Below, piece after piece: positions 19,579-27,484 of a stretch of DNA of 34,824 nt (position 1 is the stretch's first letter; each line of letters opens with the position of its first letter). Both the position numbers and the translations under genes were made by a program. Source of the stretch: Synergistaceae bacterium (GTDB taxonomy: Bacteria > Synergistota > Synergistia > Synergistales > Aminobacteriaceae); contig JAFSSM010000006.1 of the NCBI GenBank assembly GCA_017451025.1, forward strand, positions 1-34,824, given 5' to 3'. The notes under the pieces are model-generated. The model had not been told where the DNA came from. It saw only the letters and a program-made list of their open reading frames with translations, and made no database searches.

Positions 19579-20034
19579 CTACCCCCTGAAATCAGCCGAA
19601 CCAGACTGCGCAACTCTGTCCCCGTTAAGTCTCTGCCATTCAGAGAGCAGCATTGATGTGTACTGTTCGTTCTGGTCGATAAGGCCGTTAAGTATGATCA
19701 TTTCACTCTTCAAAACAAAAATGGACTGCGTTAACCTGTCAGCAGCCCCATTAAAGATTGTGCGTTCTTCATTATCCATAACCGCCGCAAGTGAACTCAC
19801 TTTAGGTTCACACGAATATTTTGCGGCCAGTTTTTTGGCCAGGTCATTGCGCAGTGCGTCCTGAGTCTGTGTGTCGAAAAATATATCGCGGCTTTCGTCC
19901 ATGAGGGCGTTCACGGAGTCTACGTCGCGTTCTGCCATTGCACTGCGCTGTTCGCGAATTATTTCTGTCAGGTCATCTATGCAGTCGGCTTCATTTGTTA
20001 CTGCACGGATAAGCTCCTCAAACTCGGCACGCAT
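19579..20034 (-). CDS. flgN: FlgN-like flagellar export chaperone
   Basis: A 151-residue, mostly helical, acidic protein between flgM and flgK, the classic position of FlgN, the chaperone that binds the C-termini of FlgK and FlgL before export. The pattern EEQ/EIIREQRSAMAERDVDSVNALMDE, then a second long helix (TQSIFVLKSEMIILNGLIDQNEQY) fits the FlgN family. Sequence conservation in this family is low, so the call leans on size, helicity and position. Gaps of 7 bp to flgM and 6 bp to flgK show a single operon. The client proteins here are unusually large, which may place extra demand on this chaperone. Confidence 0.8.
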   Translation of the reverse strand: MRAEFEELIRAVTNEADCIDDLTEIIREQRSAMAERDVDSVNALMDESRDIFFDTQTQDALRNDLAKKLAAKYSCEPKVSSLAAVMDNEERTIFNGAADRLTQSIFVLKSEMIILNGLIDQNEQYTSMLLSEWQRLNGDRVAQSGSADFRG

Positions 20035-20041
20035 AGCATAA

Positions 20042-20335
20042 TCATTCTTCCGTTGCGTCCAGAATGCCGGACATGTACAGAATATTAGCCAGTTTGTCCA
20101 GAGGAGGATTGTAGCTCCCGGAGTCTATCTGTTCTTTCAGGGCAGATACTTTATCTTCGCGGATGTCTGGAATATTCTTGAACTCTGCGCTTGCTCTGGC
20201 CAGAAGTGAGCCGAACGAGCTGATGTTGGCGTTGTCTGTCTCCTGAGAGTATGTGCCGTTGTAGGAGATGCTGCGCCTGGATTTTCTGTTATTGAGGGCT
20301 TCGGCTGAATACTGCCCTGATGTTATGCGGATCAT
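20042..20335 (-). CDS. flgM: Anti-sigma-28 factor FlgM
   Basis: FlgM holds sigma-28 (FliA) inactive until the hook is complete and FlgM itself is exported. The 97-residue protein has the disordered, polar first half and the C-terminal sigma-binding helices of the family: IPDIREDKVSALKEQIDSG, then Y..PLDKLANIL. The ATG at 20335 follows AAGGAGG by 11 bases. It is the first gene of the operon, with a sigma-28-like promoter about 56 bases upstream, as for flgM genes elsewhere. Confidence 0.9.
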   Translation of the reverse strand: MIRITSGQYSAEALNNRKSRRSISYNGTYSQETDNANISSFGSLLARASAEFKNIPDIREDKVSALKEQIDSGSYNPPLDKLANILYMSGILDATEE

Positions 20336-20390
20336 CTTTTACTCTTCCTCCTTCTCAACAAAATTTGTAACGCCCCATGTTTTGGAGTAA

Positions 20391-20418
20391 TTCTCGGTGA
20401 TTCTCGCGATTATCTTTA
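20391..20418 (-). promoter_or_regulatory. Sigma-28-like promoter of the flgM operon
   Basis: On the minus strand TAAA (20415-20418) is followed after 16 bases by ACCGAGAA (20391-20398), close to the sigma-28 consensus TAAA-N15-GCCGATAA. Spacing is one base longer than ideal and the -10 differs at two positions. Confidence 0.45.
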
Positions 20419-20433
20419 ACGGAAAACTATCTG

Positions 20434-20439
20434 TATAAT
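20434..20439 (+). promoter_or_regulatory. TATAAT element upstream of the truncated glycosyltransferase-like gene
   Basis: A perfect TATAAT lies 24 bases before the first possible start codon. No matching -35 is seen and no ribosome binding site follows, so the promoter may be a leftover. Confidence 0.3.
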
Positions 20440-20462
20440 TACTCACAGCTCACAGCCTCGTC

Positions 20463-21194
20463 TTGTCTTCATCAACTATGCCAATGAATAATACATATAC
20501 CAGCAAAAATTTGCATTATGGGCGCAAAGATGATTATGTCTTCTACTGCGATTCAGGAGCTTTCTTTTTTGGTGATGCTATGCCCCTGATTGAGAGCATG
20601 GGTGATTGCGATGTGTGGGTAAGCGGTATCAGCCTCATCGAGGAACAGTGGACGAAGCCGGAAGTGTTTGTGCGGTTGGGGGCAACAGACGAAAGCATCA
20701 GGAAGTCGCCGCTGATACAGGGAGGTTTTGTGCTGGTAAGGAAGTCGGAAATGTCGACGGAGTTTGTCAGCAAGTGGCTGGAATTATGCTCAAGGCCGGA
20801 ACTGCTAATGCCGCTTGAGCCAAACGAACCCAAAGGCGAGTGCATCGAACACAGAGAGGATCAATCACTGCTGAGTGTGCTTTGCAAATTGAGAGGGATT
20901 AAGGCACATAAACCTCCTTGCGTTTTGCCGAAATACTACCGTCTGCTTCATCCCAAGTCAGAGCTGAAAAAGTTAGTGAAGAAATTATTGGGAATAAAGC
21001 CTCCAGTTCACAAGTGGGCTGCTGCAAAATCCGTAAAGGTTGTCTACGAGGACACATATTCTCCGTGCATATACCTTCACAGGATCAGGAAGGCAGGAAG
21101 TGTTTTCTCGGTAGTTGTGCAGGCATTAAGAGGGATGGGACCGCGACTTGCCATGAAGTTCATTGCCGGGTGCGTGAAGGGTTTGCTGTGCTGA
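20463..21194 (+). CDS. Glycosyltransferase-like protein, probably 5'-truncated
   Basis: The open frame encodes 243 residues from a TTG (or ~238 from the ATG at 20478) with no ribosome binding site. DDYVFYCDSGAFFFG resembles the DxD-like nucleotide-sugar site of a family of surface-glycan glycosyltransferases. PLIQGGFVLVRKSE, FVSKWLELC and HREDQSLLSVLC match later parts of the same family. Those proteins usually have another ~70-90 residues before the CDSG motif, with a start like VFINYAN. Here the bases just upstream encode LVFINYANE in a different frame and then a stop. This suggests an internal deletion that removed part of the N-terminal half and shifted the frame. Basic C-terminus, perhaps membrane-associated. 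Family assignment is from memory. Likely nonfunctional, but a short active form cannot be excluded. Confidence 0.55.
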   Translation: MSSSTMPMNNTYTSKNLHYGRKDDYVFYCDSGAFFFGDAMPLIESMGDCDVWVSGISLIEEQWTKPEVFVRLGATDESIRKSPLIQGGFVLVRKSEMSTEFVSKWLELCSRPELLMPLEPNEPKGECIEHREDQSLLSVLCKLRGIKAHKPPCVLPKYYRLLHPKSELKKLVKKLLGIKPPVHKWAAAKSVKVVYEDTYSPCIYLHRIRKAGSVFSVVVQALRGMGPRLAMKFIAGCVKGLLC

Positions 21195-21230
21195 GTGTCC
21201 GGAGCATCCCTGCACCTGACTTCAAGCGGT

Positions 21231-21236
21231 TATAAT
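21231..21236 (+). promoter_or_regulatory. Likely -10 element for the DUF4405 gene
   Basis: Perfect TATAAT 30 bases before the ATG at 21266, in the gap after the glycosyltransferase-like gene. No strong -35. Confidence 0.4.
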
Positions 21237-21265
21237 ATTCTCCATCTCACAATTTCGGAGGCACA

Positions 21266-21970
21266 ATGAATCTCAAACGCATAACCGATATTCTCATGAC
21301 CATAGCCTTGATGCTCCTGATGTCTAAGCAGATCACCGAGCAGGCAGGCCACGAATACACTGGAATAATCATGTTCACGCTGTTCCTGCTTCACCAGTAC
21401 CTCAATAGAAAGTGGTACTCGTCTATCTTCAAGGGCAGGTACTCGTTCGTGCGGACGTTCTCACTCGTCGTGAACTTGTCCCTGCTCGTGTCGTTCGTAA
21501 CTACTGCCTTCTCCGGAATAATCATGTCCGAGAATTTCCCCTCCCTCAACGTCGAAGCATTAACATCGTTTGCGCGTGAAGCTCACCTGTCGTGTTCGTA
21601 CTTGAGCTTCGTCTTGATGGGTGTACATCTTGGCCTGCACTGGGGAATGATTGCGGGAAAAATTACCTCTGCGTTGCCTGGAATATTAGGGAGCGCATTT
21701 GCCGGGTACGGACTGTACGTGTTTATGAGCCTTAGACTCTGGGAATATATCTTCCTGATAAACGAGTTTGCGTTCATAGATTACGACAAGAACCCTGTGC
21801 TGGTGTTAATCGAGAATATTGCGATGATGTCATTCTGGACTCTTGCGGGCTATCAGGCAAGCAGAGTCTTGGCCGGGAAAATTCTGCGTCCATTGTTGAG
21901 TATTGCGATTGCCGGAGGAGTTTTCGCGGTGCTGTGGGTGTTTATCGGAATACCGGAGGCTGGCTGGTGA
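21266..21970 (+). CDS. DUF4405 membrane protein (cytochrome b-like)
   Basis: A 234-residue integral membrane protein with about six or seven hydrophobic segments. Conserved family features are visible: TDILMTIALMLLMSKQIT, HEYTGIIMFTLFLLHQYLNRKW, FKGRYS, the SGIIMS segment, and REAHLSCSYLSFVLMGVHLGLHW with paired histidines. The histidines in helices 2 and 4 resemble those of b-type cytochromes, so heme binding and a redox role are plausible but unproven. Its TGA overlaps the ATG of the next gene (ATGA), indicating a coupled pair with the DUF4491 protein. Confidence 0.8.
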   Translation: MNLKRITDILMTIALMLLMSKQITEQAGHEYTGIIMFTLFLLHQYLNRKWYSSIFKGRYSFVRTFSLVVNLSLLVSFVTTAFSGIIMSENFPSLNVEALTSFAREAHLSCSYLSFVLMGVHLGLHWGMIAGKITSALPGILGSAFAGYGLYVFMSLRLWEYIFLINEFAFIDYDKNPVLVLIENIAMMSFWTLAGYQASRVLAGKILRPLLSIAIAGGVFAVLWVFIGIPEAGW

Positions 21971-22254
21971 TGAACTGGTCGGGAATAATTATCGGGCTTG
22001 CGAGTTTCGTGATTATCGGGATATTTCACCCTGTTGTGATTAAGTGCGAGTATTACTTCGGCGCAAAGGTCTGGCCGGTATTTCTGGTGCTGGGGCTAGT
22101 CGGTCTTGGAGTGTCGCTCATGATTGAGGACGATATTCTGTCGGGGATAATCGGGGTGCTGGGGTTCTGTCTTCTGTGGAGCATACTGGAGCTTAGGAAG
22201 CAGGAGGAACGTGTAAGTAATGGATGGTTTCCGCGCAACCCTAAGCGCAGATAA
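21970..22254 (+). CDS. DUF4491 small membrane protein
   Basis: The ATG at 21970 overlaps the TGA of the DUF4405 gene; the frame is open 36 bases further upstream but the coupled start fits the family. The 94-residue product has three membrane helices and the family pattern: GLASFVIIGIFHPVVIKCEYYFG, then LGVSLMIEDDILSGIIGVLG (shown in part) and the C-terminal ERVSNGWFPRNPKRR. DUF4491 has no established function. Translational coupling with DUF4405 suggests they work in one complex. Confidence 0.85.
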   Translation: MNWSGIIIGLASFVIIGIFHPVVIKCEYYFGAKVWPVFLVLGLVGLGVSLMIEDDILSGIIGVLGFCLLWSILELRKQEERVSNGWFPRNPKRR

Positions 22255-22261
22255 TCCGTGA

Positions 22262-22267
22262 TATAAT
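22262..22267 (+). promoter_or_regulatory. Likely -10 element for the zinc-ribbon gene
   Basis: Perfect TATAAT 38 bases before the ATG at 22305, just after the DUF4491 stop; -35 not recognisable. Confidence 0.4.
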
Positions 22268-22304
22268 TGCACAAAATTTCACTGAGGAAGGAAGTTCTGT
22301 AATA

Positions 22305-22562
22305 ATGGCAGAAAAGACCTGTGTGTATTGTCATAAGCCCCTGAAGCTGAAAGAGGCAGGCTATCCTATGGGAAGTGCACTGCTGAAGGCGGACAGGGTT
22401 CACGTAGATATTTACGAGTGCCCTGAATGCGAGAGGATAGAGCTTTTTGCGGCGGAGAGCGATCTTGTTACGTGCCCGAAGTGCGGTTCGACGCACAGCA
22501 AGAAGGAGAAGTGCGCGGTGTGCGCAATGAACGCGGCGATCGACGAGGCCACCGGCAAGTAG
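22305..22562 (+). CDS. Small double zinc-ribbon protein
   Basis: The 85-residue protein has four CxxC pairs at Cys6/9, 39/42, 57/60 and 70/73, enough for two zinc ribbons. The pattern YECPECERIELF..AESDLVTCPKCGS is common in short bacterial zinc-ribbon proteins of unknown role; nucleic acid or protein binding is usual for such folds. GGAAGG lies upstream of the ATG. It has its own -10 element and a strong terminator, so it is probably a single-gene unit. Confidence 0.8.
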   Translation: MAEKTCVYCHKPLKLKEAGYPMGSALLKADRVHVDIYECPECERIELFAAESDLVTCPKCGSTHSKKEKCAVCAMNAAIDEATGK

Positions 22563-22580
22563 TAACACAGACAAAAACAT

Positions 22581-22620
22581 TTCCCCCCGGTCTCAAAGCA
22601 GAGGCAGGGGGGAATTTTTT
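22581..22620 (+). terminator. Strong Rho-independent terminator of the zinc-ribbon gene
   Basis: TTCCCCCC pairs with GGGGGGAA and is followed by TTTTTT. Confidence 0.85.
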
Positions 22621-22699
22621 ACAACTACATTTACAACTACAGAAATGTGCGATGAATCGTTGCACTGCAAGGCTTTTCGCCGCCAATCTTTCACACAAA

Positions 22700-23479
22700 T
22701 TACCGCTGTATAACTTTCACGAACTCGAACAATCCATCAATTGAACCGCTATATTTTGTCCCGAAACCTTTTGCGTGAAACTCCTCAAGAGTCATGTGCT
22801 CAATGTATTGCGGGCCTGCTATTACGGAGAAGTCCTCGAGGTGCAACTCATTCATGATCCCAGCTACAAATTCAGGGCTAAATATCCTGTGCGCATTAAA
22901 AGCTACTCCGCTATCATCTCCGACAGGCACAGCAATATACAGATGTCCTCCAGGTGCTAACACCCTCTGCATAGATTTCATAGCCGCAAAACAAGCCTCA
23001 GCGTCTATTGCATCACCGTAACGGCCAAGACCAAAATGTTCGGGAGCACATAATGACGACAGCGATACCAGCGAATTATCAGCAATACCCTCAAGATTTG
23101 TTGCGTCTGCCTGTATAAACTTCAGTCCTTCGACTTCTTGGGGAAATGGTCTGATGTCAAGCATAGTTACCGGCATGAACGGCAAAATATGCGCAATAAA
23201 TCCGTCAACCCTTGAGCCAATATCGTAGTGTTCACTTGGCCTTACGTGAAAAATTTTGCGTGCCGCCCACAAGTCCTGCCAGAAGTAATAGCTCAGTGAA
23301 GCGGCGTTATCGTTCCACTCATCGAGGCAGGGATAGAGATTTTTGAATGTTGCTCGAAATTCCGGGCGGGTGTTCTGGCTGTTGTAGCTGTTCATGTCTC
23401 GAAATATTCTGCGGAAGCCCCGCAATGTCCTGAATGGATGCGCGATAAAGCTATTGAAGACTGCTCTGCGATTTAACAT
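22700..23479 (-). CDS. DUF268 family, methyltransferase-like protein
   Basis: The ATG at 23479 (MLNRRAVFNSF) follows GGGAGAAG; an open stretch of 12 more codons upstream crosses the preceding terminator and is rejected. The 259-residue protein resembles DUF268 proteins, which look like AdoMet-dependent methyltransferases. YDIGSRVDGFIAHILPF corresponds to the AdoMet site, then MLDIRPF, FIQADATNLEGI, the LSSLCAPEHFGLGRYGD stretch, and LAPGGHLYIAVPVG. Members often sit in polysaccharide gene clusters; the substrate is not known. It follows the aminotransferase gene, separated by a terminator. Confidence 0.75.
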   Translation of the reverse strand: MLNRRAVFNSFIAHPFRTLRGFRRIFRDMNSYNSQNTRPEFRATFKNLYPCLDEWNDNAASLSYYFWQDLWAARKIFHVRPSEHYDIGSRVDGFIAHILPFMPVTMLDIRPFPQEVEGLKFIQADATNLEGIADNSLVSLSSLCAPEHFGLGRYGDAIDAEACFAAMKSMQRVLAPGGHLYIAVPVGDDSGVAFNAHRIFSPEFVAGIMNELHLEDFSVIAGPQYIEHMTLEEFHAKGFGTKYSGSIDGLFEFVKVIQR

Positions 23480-23497
23480 GATACTTCTCCCTTTATA

Positions 23498-23532
23498 CAA
23501 AAATTCCCCGCCCAAATTCAGACGGGGATTAA
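23498..23532 (-). terminator. Terminator of the gpmA-aminotransferase unit
   Basis: On the minus strand AATCCCCGTC pairs with GGCGGGGAATT, with the following T tract (ATTTTTG), just after the aminotransferase stop. Confidence 0.75.
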
Positions 23533-23542
23533 TTATCGTGTG

Positions 23543-24760
23543 TTACGCTCTGATTGCTTCTGCCCTGCCAGGATATGCCGCTATTGCGTTCTTCAGAATG
23601 TATAACGCCTTCTCCAGGTCCTCCTTCTTCAGGACATAGGCCATCCTCACCTCGTCAAGTCCCAGTCCAGGCTCTGCGTAGAACCCGCTGCCAGGTGCTG
23701 CCATCGTCGTCTCTCCGTTGATGTCGAAATTCTGCAGCATCCAGATTATGAACTTCTCAGAGTCGTCCACAGGCAGCTTCACCATCGTGTAGAACGCTCC
23801 CTTCGGCTCATGGCAGACTACACCGTCAATCGCCTTCAGTCCCTTGTACAGGACATCACGCCTCATCTTGTACTCAGCGTTGACCTCCTGAAGATAACTC
23901 TTCGGAGTCTTGTACAGTGCCGCCGCTCCTACCTGCTCAATCGCTGAAACACTAAGCCTGCCCTGACACAGCTTCATAACTTCCGCGAGAAACTCCCTGT
24001 TCTTGATGGCAATGCACCCTATCCTGATTCCGCACGCACTGAAACGCTTTGACACCGAGTCAATCATTATTACCCTGTCCCTCGCGTCCTCAACTGCTCC
24101 GAAGCTCAGGAAATCTCCGGCCTCGTAGATAAACTCCCTGTAAACTTCGTCAGCAATGATGAACAGGTCGTGTTTCTTGGCCAGACGGCAGAGCATCCGC
24201 ACTTCGTCGGGAGTGTAGGCTACACCCGTAGGGTTGCAGGGGTGCGATACCCAGAATGCGCGGGTCTTCGGAGTAATCAGCTTCTCGACTTCTGACTCCG
24301 GCGGAAGGTGAAAACCATTCTCCGCAGTCGTCGGAATTGGCGAAAGTTTGGCGAGTGCCAGTTTCGCAAAAGTGTTGTAGTTCGCGTAGAAGGGCTGAGG
24401 TACAAGAATCTCGTCGCCTGGATCGCAGAGAATCATCACCACAAACTGCAGCGCCTCGCTTCCGCCGCAGGTTACGTAAATTTCATCAGGCTCATACGGA
24501 ACTCCCATAGCCTTATAGTAGCCGGAAATTGCTTCCCTCAACGGCAGAATGCCTTGCGAGGGCTGATAGGCTATCGTTGACGGGTGAAAGTTCTTGATGG
24601 CCTCGAAGTACTCATCAGGTGTCCGGATATCAGGCTGTCCGATGTTCAGGTGATATACCTTCTTGCCCTTAGCCTTTGCCTCGTCAGCGTAGGGAATGAG
24701 CCTGCGGATTGGCGAGATTTTCAGTGCCTTTATCCTGTCCGAAAAATGCATAGTTGCCAT
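23543..24760 (-). CDS. PLP-dependent class I aminotransferase (aspartate aminotransferase type)
   Basis: A 405-residue fold type I aminotransferase. Visible residues: Tyr65 region (STIAYQPSQG), Asn176 in NPTGVAY, Asp204 and Tyr207 in IIADEVYREF, and the PLP-binding Lys238 in IDSVSKRFSACGIRIG. It moves an amino group between an amino acid and a 2-oxo acid, most likely aspartate and 2-oxoglutarate, but the amino donor cannot be fixed from sequence. The ATG at 24760 is only two bases from the GGGGG stretch; the ATG at 24751 (MHFSDRI) has better spacing and may be the real start. It begins about 10 bp after gpmA, in the same operon. Confidence 0.9.
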   Translation of the reverse strand: MATMHFSDRIKALKISPIRRLIPYADEAKAKGKKVYHLNIGQPDIRTPDEYFEAIKNFHPSTIAYQPSQGILPLREAISGYYKAMGVPYEPDEIYVTCGGSEALQFVVMILCDPGDEILVPQPFYANYNTFAKLALAKLSPIPTTAENGFHLPPESEVEKLITPKTRAFWVSHPCNPTGVAYTPDEVRMLCRLAKKHDLFIIADEVYREFIYEAGDFLSFGAVEDARDRVIMIDSVSKRFSACGIRIGCIAIKNREFLAEVMKLCQGRLSVSAIEQVGAAALYKTPKSYLQEVNAEYKMRRDVLYKGLKAIDGVVCHEPKGAFYTMVKLPVDDSEKFIIWMLQNFDINGETTMAAPGSGFYAEPGLGLDEVRMAYVLKKEDLEKALYILKNAIAAYPGRAEAIRA

Positions 24761-24770
24761 TACCCCCTGA

Positions 24771-25517
24771 TTACTTCGCTTTGCCCTGCGAAGCTACTGC
24801 TGCCTGTGCCGCCGCAATTGCCGCCGCATCTCCAAGATAACGGTGCGAAATCGGCTTCAGGTTCTCATCAAGCTCGTACACCAGCGGTACACCCGTCGGA
24901 ATGTTCAGCTCGAGAATGTCCTTCTCGGAAATGTTGTCCAGGTACTTCACGAGGGCACGCAGTGAATTTCCGTGAGCCGCAATGATAATTTTCTTGCCCG
25001 ACTTGATGGCCGGTACAATGCTCTCCTGCCAGAAAGGTACAACGCGTGCAACTGTGTCTGCCAGGCACTCGGTGAGGGGCAGTTCGGCTTCGCTCAGGCC
25101 GGTGTAGCGCGGGTCATGTCCCGGATAACGCTCGTCCTCTTTCGTGAGGACTGGGGGCTGAATGTCATAGCTTCGCCGCCAGATTTTCACCTGAGCATCT
25201 CCGTACTTGGCCGCAGTGTCGGCTTTGTTGAGGCCCTGCAGTGCTCCGTAGTGGCGCTCGTTGAGCTTCCATGAATGCTGGACGGGAATCCACATTCTGT
25301 CCATTTCCTCAAGCACAAGCCACAAAGTTTTGATTGCCCTTTTGAGCACCGACGTGAATGCGTAGTCGAAAGCGAAGCCCTCTGCCTTGAGGAGACGGCC
25401 TGCAGAACGTGCTTCCTCTATGCCTTTTTCCGAGAGGGGGACATCTGTCCAGCCGGTGAACCTGTTTTCCTTGTTCCATGCTGATTCGCCGTGGCGGATT
25501 AATACTATTTCGTACAT
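24771..25517 (-). CDS. gpmA: 2,3-bisphosphoglycerate-dependent phosphoglycerate mutase
   Basis: GpmA interconverts 3- and 2-phosphoglycerate in glycolysis and gluconeogenesis. The catalytic histidine is His9 in [10 protein letters not shown]. Arg60 (LKRAIKTLW), Glu87 ([11 protein letters not shown]) and the second histidine in [14 protein letters not shown] complete the active site. The 248-residue length is standard, with an Ala-rich tail. AAGGAGG lies upstream of the ATG. It is the first gene of a two-gene unit with the aminotransferase. Confidence 0.97.
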   Translation of the reverse strand: MYEIVLIRHGESAWNKENRFTGWTDVPLSEKGIEEARSAGRLLKAEGFAFDYAFTSVLKRAIKTLWLVLEEMDRMWIPVQHSWKLNERHYGALQGLNKADTAAKYGDAQVKIWRRSYDIQPPVLTKEDERYPGHDPRYTGLSEAELPLTECLADTVARVVPFWQESIVPAIKSGKKIIIAAHGNSLRALVKYLDNISEKDILELNIPTGVPLVYELDENLKPISHRYLGDAAAIAAAQAAVASQGKAK

Positions 25518-25592
25518 AGCTATATTTTCCTCCTTAATTGTCAGTAAATTTTGCAGGTAAGATTAGCAGAAAGTTCGAAAAATTCAAAGCCG

Positions 25593-26510
25593 TCATAGGG
25601 CTATTTCGTGCTGGAACGGTGCATTGAGTCTTTCATTTGCCGTCCTGATATTTTTTTCATCAATGTCTATCCCGATGTAATGCCTCCCCAAATTTCTGGC
25701 AGCTATGCATGTTGTACCTGAACCTGCAAAAGGATCAAGCACTGTCTGACCCTCAATAGTTACCAGTGAGACCAGAAGCTCCATCAGCTTCAATGGCTTT
25801 TGCGCGGCATGAAGTCCCTTATCTCTGCCGGAAGACTGAACACGTATTATGTTAGAGCAATTGTCGTCACGCGCATTATAGTTTTCGAGGGCATGTTCAT
25901 TCCACGCGCCAAGTCCGCAATCTATAACGTTATCCGCAATCGTTCCTCCAGTCCTATAAGGCTTCTGAAACCACAGAATCGGTTCAAACACAGGGGCAGG
26001 ATTTCCCAGTCTCCAGCCTTCCCACTTGGCTGCGTTGTACGAATCACCTCTGCGCTCGTATACGGCAGAGAGTCTCTGTGCGCGGTGAGGGGCAATATCT
26101 TTTTCCCATGCCAGCATTTCCCTGAACGTGAAGCCGGAGTCTTCCAGTGCGGCAATACACCTGTGAGCATAACGTCTTCCCGCAAACACGAAGCAGGATG
26201 CTCCAGGCTTGAGCACCCTCAGCCAATCAGGAGACCATGATGCGCACCATTCCTGATATTCGCGGGATATGTTCTTGTCCGCATAGCTCCAGCCGTTCAG
26301 AGGTTTTCCCCTGCGCTTGAAGAGACCGCCGCCTAAAGACTGAGCTGGCGAGCTGCCTCCGTAAGCAGAATTTGTATTGTTGTGGAGAACATCCCAGTCA
26401 TCAAGGCCTATTCCGTATGGTATATCGGAGATTATTGCGTGCAGGAAGCTGTCGGGAAAAGTCTTGAGAATTTCTATTGAGTCGCCTTGAAGCATAGTAT
26501 CGATCTTCAT
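25593..26510 (-). CDS. HindIII-type DNA adenine methyltransferase
   Basis: This beta-class methyltransferase (305 residues) has motif IV as SDIPYGIG (residues 28-35) in place of the usual DPPY. It also has LFKRRGKPLNGW, RVLKPGASCFVFAGR, WEKDIAPHRAQR, GLHAAQKPLKLMELL and motif I LDPFAGSGTT (259-267). I recall M.HindIII sharing these blocks, including DIPY, and the adjacent endonuclease is clearly HindIII-like, so the target is probably AAGCTT, methylated at N6 of adenine. All catalytic motifs are present, so it should be active even if the nuclease is damaged. The ATG follows GGAG by nine bases. It would overlap the restored end of the endonuclease gene by ATGA. Confidence 0.9.
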   Translation of the reverse strand: MKIDTMLQGDSIEILKTFPDSFLHAIISDIPYGIGLDDWDVLHNNTNSAYGGSSPAQSLGGGLFKRRGKPLNGWSYADKNISREYQEWCASWSPDWLRVLKPGASCFVFAGRRYAHRCIAALEDSGFTFREMLAWEKDIAPHRAQRLSAVYERRGDSYNAAKWEGWRLGNPAPVFEPILWFQKPYRTGGTIADNVIDCGLGAWNEHALENYNARDDNCSNIIRVQSSGRDKGLHAAQKPLKLMELLVSLVTIEGQTVLDPFAGSGTTCIAARNLGRHYIGIDIDEKNIRTANERLNAPFQHEIAL

Positions 26511-26562
26511 CTCGATATGCTCCTAACGTAAGCATCTATTTGCGCCAGCTTCTCGTTAATCT

Positions 26563-27372
26563 TCAGGGTGGCGATAAGCTCATTAACGGCCTGTTCGCGA
26601 GAATAGCTCCTGATTGCTGCAATTTTGTCCAGCCAGAAGATTTTTCCTGCATACTTCGCTGAATTATTGCTGACACCTGCACACCAAGCGATTCCTCGAA
26701 AACTTCCGGCTTAACATTAAAGAAGCTCTCGATGAAGCAGTTGAACTCCGAAAGGAAATTATTCTTCATGCTTGAGACCGTAACGCTGTGAGAGAAATTC
26801 TCGCAGAAGCTCCAGACGTACGCCAAATTCAGGTTAGGAGATTCTTCTATGCTGTTGTCGATCATGAATGCCAAGTGTTCCCAGCTCAGGAGGCAGACAT
26901 TGTGAGTAAGTGCCTGAGCATAAATCTGACTGCTCCTGCCCGGATACTGGAAGTATGGCGCACACAGAACTGCATAATCATTGTCTTTCCGCCAGCCTGA
27001 CAGTGCCGACACCTTAAAATCCTTCTGGTTCTTAGCTGTTCTGCTTAGTCTGAAAGCCTTAGCGTCAGCTACAAGACTGTACCCAAAATATTTTGACGCA
27101 GCGAGCACATCTGCGGAATCACCACGTTCTTTAAGGGCTGCAGATTTTAGCCCAAGTTCACGAAATGCTCGAGCAAGAACCATATCTGAAGCCTTCGAAA
27201 ATAGTTTTTCTTCGGTGGAGTCATGAGGCAGATATTCTGGGATTATACTTGTTTGTCTCAGAGTCGCGGCAAAATCATAGCCGGAATTTACGCAGGCTTC
27301 CAGCTCACGGCATACCTCGTCAAAATTTTTCCCTGCACAATCGCCAATTATCGACAATATTTCATGGAACAT
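26563..27372 (-). CDS. HindIII-like type II restriction endonuclease, C-terminus lost by frameshift
   Basis: The start is the ATG at 27372 with GGAGG seven bases upstream (a GTG three bases earlier is too close). As read, 269 residues. Residues 51 to ~165 match R.HindIII strongly as I remember it: STEEKLFSKASDMVLARAF, the active site LVADAKAFRLSRTAKNQKDF with Asp103 and Lys105, and DYAVLCAPYFQYP. From residue 245 the sequence stops resembling HindIII. The +1 frame continues the match (IFWLDKIAAIRSYSREQAV, then KLAQIDAYVRSI) and ends at 26507 with an ATGA overlap of the methyltransferase start. One missing A in the AAAAA run (plus-strand T5, 26641-26645) explains it. The whole gene would then be 26507-27372, about 288 residues; HindIII has 300. 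Whether this is a true mutation or a sequencing error is open. Confidence 0.88.
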   Translation of the reverse strand: MFHEILSIIGDCAGKNFDEVCRELEACVNSGYDFAATLRQTSIIPEYLPHDSTEEKLFSKASDMVLARAFRELGLKSAALKERGDSADVLAASKYFGYSLVADAKAFRLSRTAKNQKDFKVSALSGWRKDNDYAVLCAPYFQYPGRSSQIYAQALTHNVCLLSWEHLAFMIDNSIEESPNLNLAYVWSFCENFSHSVTVSSMKNNFLSEFNCFIESFFNVKPEVFEESLGVQVSAIIQRSMQEKSSGWTKLQQSGAILANRPLMSLSPP

Positions 27373-27447
27373 CACAACACCTCCGTAATTTTTGGGTCAG
27401 GCATTAAGAGTAGCACAAAGCCTCGCAAATTTTTCATGCTTTCACGG

Positions 27448-27453
27448 TATAAT
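27448..27453 (+). promoter_or_regulatory. Likely -10 element of the 27485 operon
   Basis: Perfect TATAAT 32 bases before the ATG at 27485, in the gap between divergent genes; no clear -35. Confidence 0.45.
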
Positions 27454-27484
27454 TTCTCTATCACACACAAAGGAGAAAAAAAAC

